64,000 nt of DNA, from assembly GCA_003158855.1 (NCBI GenBank), contig PMLJ01000009.1, positions 1 to 64,000 of the forward strand. The letters are read 5' to 3'. Positions 16,807-24,783 of this stretch are shown here, one piece after another. The stretch is from Acidimicrobiaceae bacterium (GTDB lineage: Bacteria; Actinomycetota; Acidimicrobiia; Acidimicrobiales; RAAP-2). Both the position numbers and the translations under genes were made by a program. Numbering within the stretch: the first letter of the stretch is position 1; each line of letters starts with the position of its first letter. Under the pieces are notes generated by a model. It was not told the DNA's origin and made no database searches. It worked only from the letters and a program-made list of their open reading frames with translations.

Positions 16807-17547
16807 GTGACTTCAATACCGGGTGACGCCCATGAATGGGTGAGTTTCGAGGACGACAAGGACCAGCGAACATGGATGTTCGACGTCACGTTCCTCGAGA
16901 GCAACTGGACGTGCATCTTCGGTAACGGCTGCCAGGGCGTCCTCACCGGTCCCACGCCCGAATTGGTGCAAGGCTGCTGCAGTTACGGGGCGCACTTCAC
17001 CGACGAGAAGGATCGACGGCGAGTCGAGAAGGCGGCCAAGCGCCTGACCGATGACCAGTGGCAGTTCAAGGCCAAGGGCAAGGCGGGCACCACCCGGGTG
17101 AAGAGGAACGGGGAGATCGTCACCAAGCTGGTGCAGGACGCCTGCATATTCCTCAATCGTCCCGACTTTCACCGCGGGCCCGGCTGCGCGCTGCACGTGA
17201 TGTCGATTGACAACAACGAGAGCTACATCCCCTTGAAGCCCGAGGTCTGCTGGCAGTTGCCGTTGCGCCGTGACGACGAGGTTCAAGAGAGTGGCCACGT
17301 CATCACCCGAATCGCGCAATGGAACCGCAGCGACTGGGGCGCCGGTGGCGACGAGTTTCACTGGTGGTGCACCGAAGACGCGCGGGCCTTCGTCGGGAAG
17401 AGTCGCGTCGTCGATTCCATGGCGGAGGAACTCACCGCCATGGTGGGAAGGGTCGTCTACGGTGAACTGCTCGCCTACATGGACAAGCGGGCGACGCAAC
17501 CAAAGGGGACATTGCTGCCCCACCCGGTACTTCGGCGCAAGGCTTAA
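16807..17547 (+). CDS. Conserved cysteine-rich protein of unknown function
   Basis: 246 residues with clustered cysteines: CIFGNGCQG (about residues 36-42), QGCCSYGAHF (56-58), then ACIFLN and GPGCALH in the middle and PEVCWQLPLRR. The pattern of a CC pair followed by G and F recalls Cys-rich metal-binding proteins of the YkgJ/DUF3109 kind, but I cannot confirm membership. A metal or Fe-S cluster site is plausible. It is divergent from nfuA, which adds weak support for an Fe-S link. Its TAA shares TTAA with the stop of the next, convergent gene. Confidence 0.75.
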   Translation: MTSIPGDAHEWVSFEDDKDQRTWMFDVTFLESNWTCIFGNGCQGVLTGPTPELVQGCCSYGAHFTDEKDRRRVEKAAKRLTDDQWQFKAKGKAGTTRVKRNGEIVTKLVQDACIFLNRPDFHRGPGCALHVMSIDNNESYIPLKPEVCWQLPLRRDDEVQESGHVITRIAQWNRSDWGAGGDEFHWWCTEDARAFVGKSRVVDSMAEELTAMVGRVVYGELLAYMDKRATQPKGTLLPHPVLRRKA

Positions 17548-17756
17548 CTCTCTGCGGCGAGCGGGTCTTCTTCGTTGAATGACGTGCGCGGCAGAGAACC
17601 AAGAATCTCGTCGTAGCGGTCCTCTTCGGCGAGGCACCACTCTGCGTGCACGTCCTCGGGCGCCGCACCGCACTCATCGCACGTGGTCGCGCGGGGTCCG
17701 GTATTGCGCTTGAGTTCGCGAGCTTCAACAAACCGACGATGGCGGCCCTTTTTCAC
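17544..17756 (-). CDS. Small zinc-ribbon-like protein
   Basis: 70 residues. The basic N-terminus (KKGRHRRFVEARELKR) is followed by CDECG and a later Cys in HAEWC, giving a C-x2-C...H-x3-C arrangement able to bind zinc, then an acidic tail. GTG 17756 has a strong GAGGAG six bases upstream, which makes a real gene likely. It is convergent with the Cys-rich gene through a shared TTAA. Function unknown. Confidence 0.72.
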   Translation of the reverse strand: MKKGRHRRFVEARELKRNTGPRATTCDECGAAPEDVHAEWCLAEEDRYDEILGSLPRTSFNEEDPLAAES

Positions 17757-17860
17757 GTCAACTCCTCACTGGTCGCAGTCCATAACTGGCGGCGACCGCG
17801 GTTCAGTAGAACTGAGCCGAGTAGCCATGATACCAACTTGAGCATCGACTCACGCCCCTC

Positions 17861-17866
17861 TAACAT
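17861..17866 (+). promoter_or_regulatory. -10 box of the 75-residue protein gene, leaderless type
   Basis: TAACAT, six bases before GTG 17873, with no ribosome binding site. Confidence 0.5.
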
Positions 17867-17872
17867 TCAGTC

Positions 17873-18100
17873 GTGAGCGAACCCTTTAATCCAAACGAGA
17901 TGATCATGAGATTCCGAGAGAGGGCCGAGGCGGTCAAGCGCCGAGGACTACCCCCCGTCGAGGGCCCGGAGCGCCAGCTCTTCCTCGAGGCGGCCAAGAT
18001 CGACTTCCAGGACTACGCCATGCTGGGCGACGCCACGGCGACACTAGAGGACGGCATCTTGAGGCTCGAGATAGACCTTCGGCCTCGCGACGTTGGATAA
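17873..18100 (+). CDS. Small soluble protein of unknown function
   Basis: 75 residues with a basic helical middle (MIMRFRERAEAVKRRGLPPVEGP) and a C-terminal part containing FQDYAMLGDATATLEDGILRL-like strand-forming sequence. No Cys and no membrane segment. GTG start; the leaderless-type box supports it. No homologous family recognised. Confidence 0.65.
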   Translation: MSEPFNPNEMIMRFRERAEAVKRRGLPPVEGPERQLFLEAAKIDFQDYAMLGDATATLEDGILRLEIDLRPRDVG

Positions 18101-18109
18101 AGTCCGGAG

Positions 18110-18547
18110 TTACTTGGAAGCCGTGGCGACGTCGATCCGCGCCGCGGCTTCAGAGAGGGCGGCGAGTCCCTTCGACGTGGAGAGAAGGGCCCGCGCGCGC
18201 TTCGCGGGGCTTCCGGCGGCGTTGTAGCACTCATTGGCCGCCGCACCCAGGTTGGTGTAGGCGCTCGACAGGAGCGTCGTGGACTGACTGTCCGGCGTTG
18301 GCAGCGACGCATTGGCCGACTCGGTGTCGACCAGCAGCACCCCGCAGACCGTGTGAAGGTTGGCACTGCTCATCGAGGGGATTTCCAACGCCTTCGCCGA
18401 ATTGTGGGCATCGCTCGAAAGGACGGCCAGTGAGCTTCGAAAGCTGCTCTGCGTGACCCAGGTGCGCATCGCCGTCACCGTACTCTCAGTGCCGCACGCG
18501 CTGAAGATGAGGCCCGCCAAGAGCAACGCCGTCAACCGACGAATCAC
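18110..18547 (-). CDS. Putative lipoprotein
   Basis: 145 residues. The N-terminus MIRRLTALLLAGLIFSACGT is a lipoprotein signal with lipobox FSAC, so the mature protein would start at Cys18 and be membrane-anchored. The rest is Ala/Ser-rich and probably helical, with two further cysteines. GTG 18547 overlaps the tyrS stop as GTGA, so it is the downstream partner of tyrS. Function unknown. Confidence 0.8.
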   Translation of the reverse strand: MIRRLTALLLAGLIFSACGTESTVTAMRTWVTQSSFRSSLAVLSSDAHNSAKALEIPSMSSANLHTVCGVLLVDTESANASLPTPDSQSTTLLSSAYTNLGAAANECYNAAGSPAKRARALLSTSKGLAALSEAAARIDVATASK

Positions 18548-19827
18548 GCGATGACCATGAGGTGCAGCTCACGACGTCCTCGTCGAACGACGAGGTAGCG
18601 ATCGTGCAATGCGCGAGAAGCGTCGATCCGCGTTGATCCGTCCACACGGAGATTGTTGACGTAGACGCCACCCTGCTCGAGAAACCGCCGAGCCTCACCC
18701 TTTGATTTCGCGAGCTCGCACCGAACCAGGAGGTCAGCCGGCTCGACCCCCTCGAGCAGCTCATGGCGCGACCACGTCGATGACGGGGCGTCCGCCACCA
18801 CCTGCAGAAGCGTCGACTCGTCCAGGCCGGCGATGTCTTCGCTGAAGAGCGCTTCGCCGGCCATTTCGGCCTTTCCTGCTGCTTCTTCGCCGTGCACGAG
18901 GGTCACCACCGCGTTCGCCAATGCCCGCTGGGCCCGTCGCTCCTGGGGTTTCGCACGCGTGGCCTCGTCGAGTTCGAGGATTTCCTCGTGATCGAGGAAC
19001 GTGAAGAATCGAAGCAACGTGGGGCACGTGGCGTCGTCGGCGTTCAAGAGGAACTGATGGAAAGCGAACGGCGAGGTCAGCGTAGCGTCGAGCCAGACCC
19101 TGTCGTTGCCACCTTCCGACTTGCCGAACTTCTGTCCATCCGCGCGTAGCAGCAGGGGCGACGTCAGCCCGTGCGCCTGGTGCCCCGTGACCTTACGCAC
19201 CAGTTCAGTTCCCACCGTGATGTTTCCCCACTGGTCGGAGCCTCCGAGCTGCAGGGTGCAGTCGTGGTCCAGATTCAGGCGCAGGAAGTCGTAGGCCTGC
19301 AGGAGCATGTACGAGAACTCGGTGAAGGAGAGCCCGACATCATCGCGGTCAAGTCGGCTCTTCACCGATTCCTTCGCGACCATCTGGTTCACCGTGAAAT
19401 GCTTGCCCACGTCACGCAAGAAGTCGGTGAGGGGAATGGTGCTGAGCCAGTCGGCATTGTTGAGCAGCAACGCCCGCGAGCTGCCGGCGTCGGAGGTGAA
19501 GTCCAGAAAACGGCTCAACTGCTCCCTGATGCCTTCGACGTTGGCGGCCAACTGCTCGCTCGTCAACAGCGGTCGCTCGACCGCCTTAAAGCTCGGATCA
19601 CCGATGAGCCCGGTGCCCCCGCCAGCGAGGGCGATGGGGCGGTTCCCGGCCAATTGGAGACGGCGGAGATTGCAGAGTTGCAGCAGGCTTCCCAGGTGCA
19701 GCGACGGCGCCGTTGGGTCGAATCCGATGTAAGCGGTGACCCCGCCCGCACTCAGTCGGTCGAGGATGTTCTCGTCGGTGGTCTGGTGGACCAGCCCACG
19801 GAACTGCCAGTCTTCGCGAAGATTCAT
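18544..19827 (-). CDS. tyrS: Tyrosyl-tRNA synthetase
   Basis: Charges tRNA-Tyr; 427 residues. The class I signatures are HLGS (HIGH motif, in PSLHLGSLLQL) and KFGKS (KMSKS motif). Between them is the tyrosine-binding YMLLQAYDF...LGGSDQWGNI. The C-terminal S4 domain covers about the last 70 residues and ends near VVRRGRRELHLM. The ATG has no Shine-Dalgarno sequence but follows a TAGACT box by six bases. Confidence 0.97.
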   Translation of the reverse strand: MNLREDWQFRGLVHQTTDENILDRLSAGGVTAYIGFDPTAPSLHLGSLLQLCNLRRLQLAGNRPIALAGGGTGLIGDPSFKAVERPLLTSEQLAANVEGIREQLSRFLDFTSDAGSSRALLLNNADWLSTIPLTDFLRDVGKHFTVNQMVAKESVKSRLDRDDVGLSFTEFSYMLLQAYDFLRLNLDHDCTLQLGGSDQWGNITVGTELVRKVTGHQAHGLTSPLLLRADGQKFGKSEGGNDRVWLDATLTSPFAFHQFLLNADDATCPTLLRFFTFLDHEEILELDEATRAKPQERRAQRALANAVVTLVHGEEAAGKAEMAGEALFSEDIAGLDESTLLQVVADAPSSTWSRHELLEGVEPADLLVRCELAKSKGEARRFLEQGGVYVNNLRVDGSTRIDASRALHDRYLVVRRGRRELHLMVIA

Positions 19828-19833
19828 AGGCGG

Positions 19834-19839
19834 AGTCTA
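19834..19839 (-). promoter_or_regulatory. -10 box of tyrS, leaderless type
   Basis: TAGACT, six bases before the tyrS ATG. The same hexamer precedes nfuA and the rrf2-like gene. Confidence 0.55.
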
Positions 19840-19853
19840 CGAGAACCCTCGAT

Positions 19854-20594
19854 CTACAAGAGTGCGTACGACGGCAAATGAACCTGGAGCCACAGCACCA
19901 AGGCGTTCCACGCGCCGGTAATCTCGGCGATTCCGATGAGCATGAGCAGGACCCCGCCGATGAGTCCCAGCGTCCTGCTGTGGCGACGAAGCCACGTCGA
20001 GGCCGTGGCCATCCACTCGGTGGCGAGGGCGGCGACGACGAAGGGAACCCCGAGCCCGAGGCAGTACACGAAGGCCAGCGTCGACCCGCGAAGCGCCGTG
20101 GCCCCCGACGAAGACGCCGCGAGACCGAGAATCGATCCGAGCGTCGGCCCAATGCACGGCGTCCAGCCCAGTCCAAAGGTGATGCCGAGCAGCCCGGCGC
20201 CGACGACGGACACTCGGGGCAGGCGGTGTATGCGCCGATCGCGCTGAAGCCACGAAGACGGCCACAGTCCCGCGAAGAACATCCCGAGGAGAATCGTCAC
20301 GACGCCGAACGCGATGTCGAGCGGGCGCTCGTGCGTGCGCAGGTGGGCGCCGAACTCGCCGAAGAGGGCTCCGAAACTCACGAAGACGAGGGCGAAGCCG
20401 AGCACGAACGCGATGGAGCCAAGCAGCGCCCGTCCCTTTGCGGCCTCGCCCTCGACGCGCCCCGACGCTCCGCTCAGAAACGCAACGTACCCGGGGAGCA
20501 GCGGCAGGACGCACGGCGAGACGAATGAGACGAGACCCGCGGCGAACGCCAAGGGGAACGCCGCCAGCAGGGACGCCGGGAGCGTGGCGACCAT
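19854..20594 (-). CDS. ccdA: CcdA-type thiol-disulfide membrane transporter
   Basis: Moves reducing power across the membrane for cytochrome c maturation or for other extracytoplasmic thioredoxins. It has 246 residues and about six helices. The redox cysteines are in VSFVSPCVLPLLPGY and GWTPCIGPTLGSIL, the DsbD/CcdA signature. The ATG at 20594 overlaps the menD stop (TGATG), so it follows menD in one transcript. Possible partners are the SCO domain and subunit II of the oxidase encoded upstream in the window. Confidence 0.92.
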   Translation of the reverse strand: MVATLPASLLAAFPLAFAAGLVSFVSPCVLPLLPGYVAFLSGASGRVEGEAAKGRALLGSIAFVLGFALVFVSFGALFGEFGAHLRTHERPLDIAFGVVTILLGMFFAGLWPSSWLQRDRRIHRLPRVSVVGAGLLGITFGLGWTPCIGPTLGSILGLAASSSGATALRGSTLAFVYCLGLGVPFVVAALATEWMATASTWLRRHSRTLGLIGGVLLMLIGIAEITGAWNALVLWLQVHLPSYALL

Positions 20595-22264
20595 CAGGAG
20601 CGACCTCGACGATTCTGTATGACCTGGTTCAGCGAAACATGGATCGCCACGTTGTCCCTGCGGCTCGGGACGCGGGCTACCACCACGGTGACCCCTTCGA
20701 CGCTGAGCCCGTGTGTCACGGCGAGCTGCAGTTCGAGTCGCGAGTGAACCGTCGTGCTGAAATGCCCGAACGCTCTGGCGATCGCTTCCACGTCGTGGTT
20801 GCGGGGAGTTCCAAACAGCTGCTCGAAGCGGTCCTCGCTGAGCGACGTGGCTTGGGGCAGGAAGGAGAAGATTCCTCCGCCCTGGTTGTCGGTCACGACC
20901 AGCACGCACGTGCCACCGGCGTCGCCCAGGCCATCCACCAGGCCCGACACGTCGTGCAGCAGGGTCACGTCGCCGATCAGACCGATTCCCCTTCGGGCGG
21001 CGCTCACACCAAGAATGGTTGACACCACGCCGTCGATTCCGTTTACGCCGCGGTTGGCGAACGTGTCAGCACGCCGCGACGCCGACCACCATTCAACGTC
21101 GCGAACGGGCATGGAAGAACCCACGACGAGCGGAACTTCGAAGTCGCCGCTCAGTTCCACGACAATTCGGGCGACCGCCGGCTCATCGAGTGCGTCGTCG
21201 TCGGACTCCTTGGCCCGTAGGTAGTCGCCCACCGACTGCGACGCGGCGTGCCAACGGCGCGCGTAGCCGGGATCGGCGCGAAGCAGGGCCGCGTCGCCGC
21301 TCGGAAGTCCCGCGATGAATTCGCTGATAGACCCGTCCGGGTCGTCCACCGGACCGGCCCCGAGCAAGCCCACCGTTCGCACCTTCCAGAGGCGCATCTG
21401 CTCCTGCAGGACCTTCGAAGCGGGAAGTCCTCCCATGCGCACAATCACGTCCGGCTTCGATCCATCAACAAAGGATCCGTCACGAAGGAGCGGATCGAAA
21501 TACGCGAGTGAACCCTGTGCCGTGGTGTCGCCAAGAACCACCCAATCAAGCTCTCGACACTGGGCGATGACGTCGGCGTCAACGCCTCGTCCCACGACGG
21601 CGAGCACCCTCTGGCCGTTCACGTCCAGCAGGGGCGTGCTGATATGGGGCTTGGCGAAGATGCGCCACGCGGCTCCACCCTCTCGGCCGCTTGGCAGGTC
21701 TAGCGCGGTTCCGATGAGGGGCTCGATGAACGCGGCGTTCAAGTGCACCGGTCCAGGGGCGCCCGAAGTGCCGACCGCGTCGCACCAGAGCCGGCTGGCG
21801 AGGGCCCGCCAAGAGGTGGATGCCTCGACTCGCGCGACGCCCGGCTCCTCAAAGCGGCGCACCATCGGGCCGTAGAGGTTGCGTTGCACGATCGTCTGCG
21901 GCGCTCCGACGCCGTGGAGTTCGGGCGGCCGATCCGCGGTAAGGACGAGCAGCGCCACGTTGGCGAGGTCCGCCTCGGCGACGGCGGCGTGCAGCTCGGC
22001 GGCGGCCGTGCCGCTGGTGACGAGGATCGCGACCGGTCGCCTCGTCGCGAGCGAACGGCCAAGGCCGAAGAACCCGGCGCTTCGTTCGTCGATCCTCACG
22101 TGGATCGCTAGTTCTCCCCGCTCGGCGAACGCCAGCGCGAGGGGCGTGGAGCGTGACCCGGGACAGACAACGACGTCACGTAGCCCGCTGCGGCACCACT
22201 CGTCAACGACGGTGGCTACGAACGTCGCCTGGACGTCGGCCGCGCTCGGTACGCTCTGTTGCAA
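20594..22264 (-). CDS. menD: MenD, SEPHCHC synthase (menaquinone pathway)
   Basis: ThDP enzyme joining isochorismate and 2-oxoglutarate. It has 556 residues. Family features are VVCPGSRSTPLALAFAER, the ThDP Glu in RIDERSAGFFGLG, TSGTAAAELHAAV, and the ThDP-binding LIGDVTLLHDVSGL...TDNQGGGIF. The start is TTG 22264, chosen because GAGGAG stands five bases before it; GTG 22270 is the alternative. The first base is also the first base of the divergent menH ATG. Confidence 0.94.
   Translation of the reverse strand: MQQSVPSAADVQATFVATVVDEWCRSGLRDVVVCPGSRSTPLALAFAERGELAIHVRIDERSAGFFGLGRSLATRRPVAILVTSGTAAAELHAAVAEADLANVALLVLTADRPPELHGVGAPQTIVQRNLYGPMVRRFEEPGVARVEASTSWRALASRLWCDAVGTSGAPGPVHLNAAFIEPLIGTALDLPSGREGGAAWRIFAKPHISTPLLDVNGQRVLAVVGRGVDADVIAQCRELDWVVLGDTTAQGSLAYFDPLLRDGSFVDGSKPDVIVRMGGLPASKVLQEQMRLWKVRTVGLLGAGPVDDPDGSISEFIAGLPSGDAALLRADPGYARRWHAASQSVGDYLRAKESDDDALDEPAVARIVVELSGDFEVPLVVGSSMPVRDVEWWSASRRADTFANRGVNGIDGVVSTILGVSAARRGIGLIGDVTLLHDVSGLVDGLGDAGGTCVLVVTDNQGGGIFSFLPQATSLSEDRFEQLFGTPRNHDVEAIARAFGHFSTTVHSRLELQLAVTHGLSVEGVTVVVARVPSRRDNVAIHVSLNQVIQNRRGRS
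22250..22255 (+). promoter_or_regulatory. -10 box of menH, leaderless type
   Basis: TACGCT, eight bases before the menH ATG, lying inside the first codons of the divergent menD gene. Confidence 0.4.
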
Positions 22265-23013
22265 TGCCACTCCTCAGTTACGATCGACAAGGGTCGGGAC
22301 CAGCCCTCATTTGGCTGCACGGATTCACTCAAACGAGGTCGTCGGCACACCGGTTCCGTTCCATTCTGGCAGGAACCAACGAACTGCTGACGCTGGACCT
22401 GCCGGGCCACGGTTCGGCGGCGGCAATCAGCGCCACGCTCAATGAAACGGCCGACCTGCTCGCTAGGACGCTTCCCCGCGAGCCGGTCGCCCTCGGGGGT
22501 TACTCCTTTGGGGCGCGGGTGGCCCTTCACCTCGCCCTTCGACATCCCGATCGATTCTCCCGCCTGGTGTTGCTGGGCGCTTCTCGCGGGATAGAAGACC
22601 TCGACGAGCGCGCGGCGCGCAAGCGGCGTGATGACGACTTGGCCCGGCGAATCGAAGAAATCGGCGTACGACGATTCCTCGACGAGTGGCTGAGCCAGCC
22701 GATGTTCGCGGCGCTCGCGAACGATGACTTCGAACGGGCCGCCAGAAGCTCCGATCCCCACGGTCTCGCCGCTTCGCTGCGCACGTCGGGCACGGGGACC
22801 CAAGAGTGGCTCGGGTCGAGACTCCACGAAATCGAAGTACCCACGCTCTCATTGGCGGGAGCGAACGACGCCAAGTTCTCCCTTGAAGCCGAGGCGATCG
22901 CGAGCGGCGTCAACAACGGCGCCTGGCTGCTCATTGGAGGGGCCGGGCACGCCGCCCATCTTGAGCAGCCTCAGCGCGCAGCACAGGCCGTGCGGCAATT
23001 CCTCAACGGGTGA
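22264..23013 (+). CDS. menH: MenH-like alpha/beta hydrolase (SHCHC synthase)
   Basis: Eliminates pyruvate from SEPHCHC in menaquinone synthesis. It has 249 residues. The alpha/beta hydrolase features are LIWLHGFTQTRSS (oxyanion loop), the nucleophile elbow GYSFGARVALHLAL, and a C-terminal GAGHAAHLEQP with the catalytic His. The MenH assignment relies on the family pattern and on lying head-to-head with menD. The open frame extends upstream but ATG 22264 fits the family. The 3' end overlaps menA by 11 bp. Confidence 0.87.
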   Translation: MPLLSYDRQGSGPALIWLHGFTQTRSSAHRFRSILAGTNELLTLDLPGHGSAAAISATLNETADLLARTLPREPVALGGYSFGARVALHLALRHPDRFSRLVLLGASRGIEDLDERAARKRRDDDLARRIEEIGVRRFLDEWLSQPMFAALANDDFERAARSSDPHGLAASLRTSGTGTQEWLGSRLHEIEVPTLSLAGANDAKFSLEAEAIASGVNNGAWLLIGGAGHAAHLEQPQRAAQAVRQFLNG

Positions 23014-23872
23014 CGAGAAAGGTCGCGACAAGCAGTCCACCGAGCACCAGTTGGGTCCTCGCCGTCGCTTGGAGGAGGGCCAGCAACTCCCGCCCGTTTC
23101 GAGATGAAAAGGCCATCCGCAGAGCGGGGATGTAGAGGGCGATGGCGACGGCGCCGACGAGTCCTTCGCCACCCATGACAACCCCGATGACGACCCCCGC
23201 GACGCAGACCGCGTACAACCACGACGCGCGCGCGCGCCCCAGCCGGGCGGCGAGCGTCTTCTTTCCCGACATCTGATCGCCCTCGACGTCGCGCAGGTTG
23301 TTGGCTTCGAGCAATGCGCACGCCATGGAGCCGGTCGCCAGGCCGAACCACCAGGAGGAACCGGGAAAGCTCAGGTGCTGCACGTAGCTCGTGCCGACCG
23401 TGGCGACGAAGCCGAAATAGGTCAGGACGAACAGCTCGCCGAAGCCGTAGTAGCCGTAGGGTATCGGGCCGCCGGTGTAAAACCAGCCCGCGAGGATGGC
23501 GGTCAGCCCGACGAGCAACAGCCACCACGACGTCCTCGACGCCAACAGCAGACCGGCCACGGCGGCGAACGCGAAGAAGGCCCACGCAACGTACTTCACC
23601 CGCGATGGCTCAACGAGCGATGAAGCGGTCAGTCGAAACGGACCCACGCGAACCGCGTCCGTGCCGCGAACCCCGTCCGAGTAGTCGTTGGCGTAGTTGG
23701 TGCCGATCTGCAGCGCGAGGGCCACCAACACGCACAAGGCCGAGTTCAGCCACTCAATGGGCGCGGGACGCACGAGCGAGGCGCCGACCAGGACCGGCAC
23801 CAGCGCGGCCGGCAGCGTGCGGGGACGAGCCGCCAGCACCCATCGACGAAGAGGCCCGGGAGCCCCGGTCAT
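23003..23872 (-). CDS. menA: 1,4-dihydroxy-2-naphthoate polyprenyltransferase
   Basis: UbiA-family membrane prenyltransferase that attaches the isoprenoid chain of menaquinone. It has 289 residues and about eight helices. The two Asp-rich motifs are [14 protein letters not shown] and [16 protein letters not shown]. The start is ATG 23872 ([10 protein letters not shown]), overlapping the menB stop as ATGA; the longer upstream frame is part of menB. Confidence 0.95.
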   Translation of the reverse strand: MTGAPGPLRRWVLAARPRTLPAALVPVLVGASLVRPAPIEWLNSALCVLVALALQIGTNYANDYSDGVRGTDAVRVGPFRLTASSLVEPSRVKYVAWAFFAFAAVAGLLLASRTSWWLLLVGLTAILAGWFYTGGPIPYGYYGFGELFVLTYFGFVATVGTSYVQHLSFPGSSWWFGLATGSMACALLEANNLRDVEGDQMSGKKTLAARLGRARASWLYAVCVAGVVIGVVMGGEGLVGAVAIALYIPALRMAFSSRNGRELLALLQATARTQLVLGGLLVATFLVTR

Positions 23873-24762
23873 GGACGCTTCGGGAACTTCGAAAAATCCG
23901 GCTTTCGATGCTCGACGAATGCGTTGCGACCTTCTTGACCTTCTTCTGACATGTAGAACAGCATCGTGGCGTCTCCGGCGAGTTGCTGGACGCCGGCGAG
24001 GCCGTCTTCGGCGGCGTTGAATCCGGCCTTCAACATTCGAAGCGCGAGCGGCGAGAGCGTCAGCATTTGACGGCACCAGGCAACGGTCTCGCTCTCCAAC
24101 TGCGCGAGCGGCACCACCGCGTTGACGAGTCCCCAGTCGAGCGCCTGCTGCGCGTCATACTGGCGGCAGAGGAACCAGACTTCCTTCGCGCGCTTCAGGC
24201 CAATGCTGCGCGCGAGCAGTGACGAACCGTAGCCCCCGTCGAAGGAGCCAACGCGCGGGCCAGTCTGGCCGAAGCGGGCATTGTCCGCCGCGAGGGAGAG
24301 ATCGCACACGAGGTGCAGGATGTGCCCGCCGCCGATGGCGTAGCCCGCGATCTGGGCGATGACGGGCTTGGGAAGCCGCCGAATCTGAATCTGGAGATCG
24401 AGCACATTGAGGCGTCCGACTCCTTGGCGTGCGACCTCGTCATCGCCGATGTAGCCGTCGTCGCCCCGGATCTTCTGGTCGCCCCCCGAGCAGAAGGCGT
24501 CGGGCCCCGCGCCGGTCAGGATGATGGTGCCGACTGTGGTGTCGTCGCGCGCGCACTCGAAGGCGTGCGACAGTTCAAACAGCGTCTGGGGTCGAAACGC
24601 GTTGCGGCGTTCGGGCCGGTTGATGGTGATTCGCGCGATCCCCTCGCCCACCTCGTAGATGATGTCGCCATACTCGCCGCGTTGCTCCCACGCGGGCAGC
24701 GGCCACGAGCGGAACTCCTCGACGGGGTCAATCGGTGAGCCTTGAATAACGGTGTCGGACAT
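23869..24762 (-). CDS. menB: 1,4-dihydroxy-2-naphthoyl-CoA synthase
   Basis: Crotonase-fold enzyme closing the second ring of menaquinone. It has 297 residues, with [14 protein letters not shown], the oxyanion region [17 protein letters not shown], and the C-terminal [18 protein letters not shown] typical of MenB. ATG 24762 is favoured over GTG 24771 because of a TAGCGT box seven bases before it. It is translationally coupled to menA. Confidence 0.96.
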   Translation of the reverse strand: MSDTVIQGSPIDPVEEFRSWPLPAWEQRGEYGDIIYEVGEGIARITINRPERRNAFRPQTLFELSHAFECARDDTTVGTIILTGAGPDAFCSGGDQKIRGDDGYIGDDEVARQGVGRLNVLDLQIQIRRLPKPVIAQIAGYAIGGGHILHLVCDLSLAADNARFGQTGPRVGSFDGGYGSSLLARSIGLKRAKEVWFLCRQYDAQQALDWGLVNAVVPLAQLESETVAWCRQMLTLSPLALRMLKAGFNAAEDGLAGVQQLAGDATMLFYMSEEGQEGRNAFVEHRKPDFSKFPKRP

Positions 24763-24769
24763 GCCGACC

Positions 24770-24775
24770 ACGCTA
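24770..24775 (-). promoter_or_regulatory. -10 box of menB, leaderless type
   Basis: TAGCGT, seven bases before the menB ATG, in the short gap after the sulfatase gene. Confidence 0.45.
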
Positions 24776-24783
24776 CCGCTCGT

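Noticed and set aside
23873-24076. Upstream extension of menA by 68 codons
   Set aside because: The segment is inside menB, and ATG 23872 makes the usual ATGA overlap and gives a normal MenA N-terminus.
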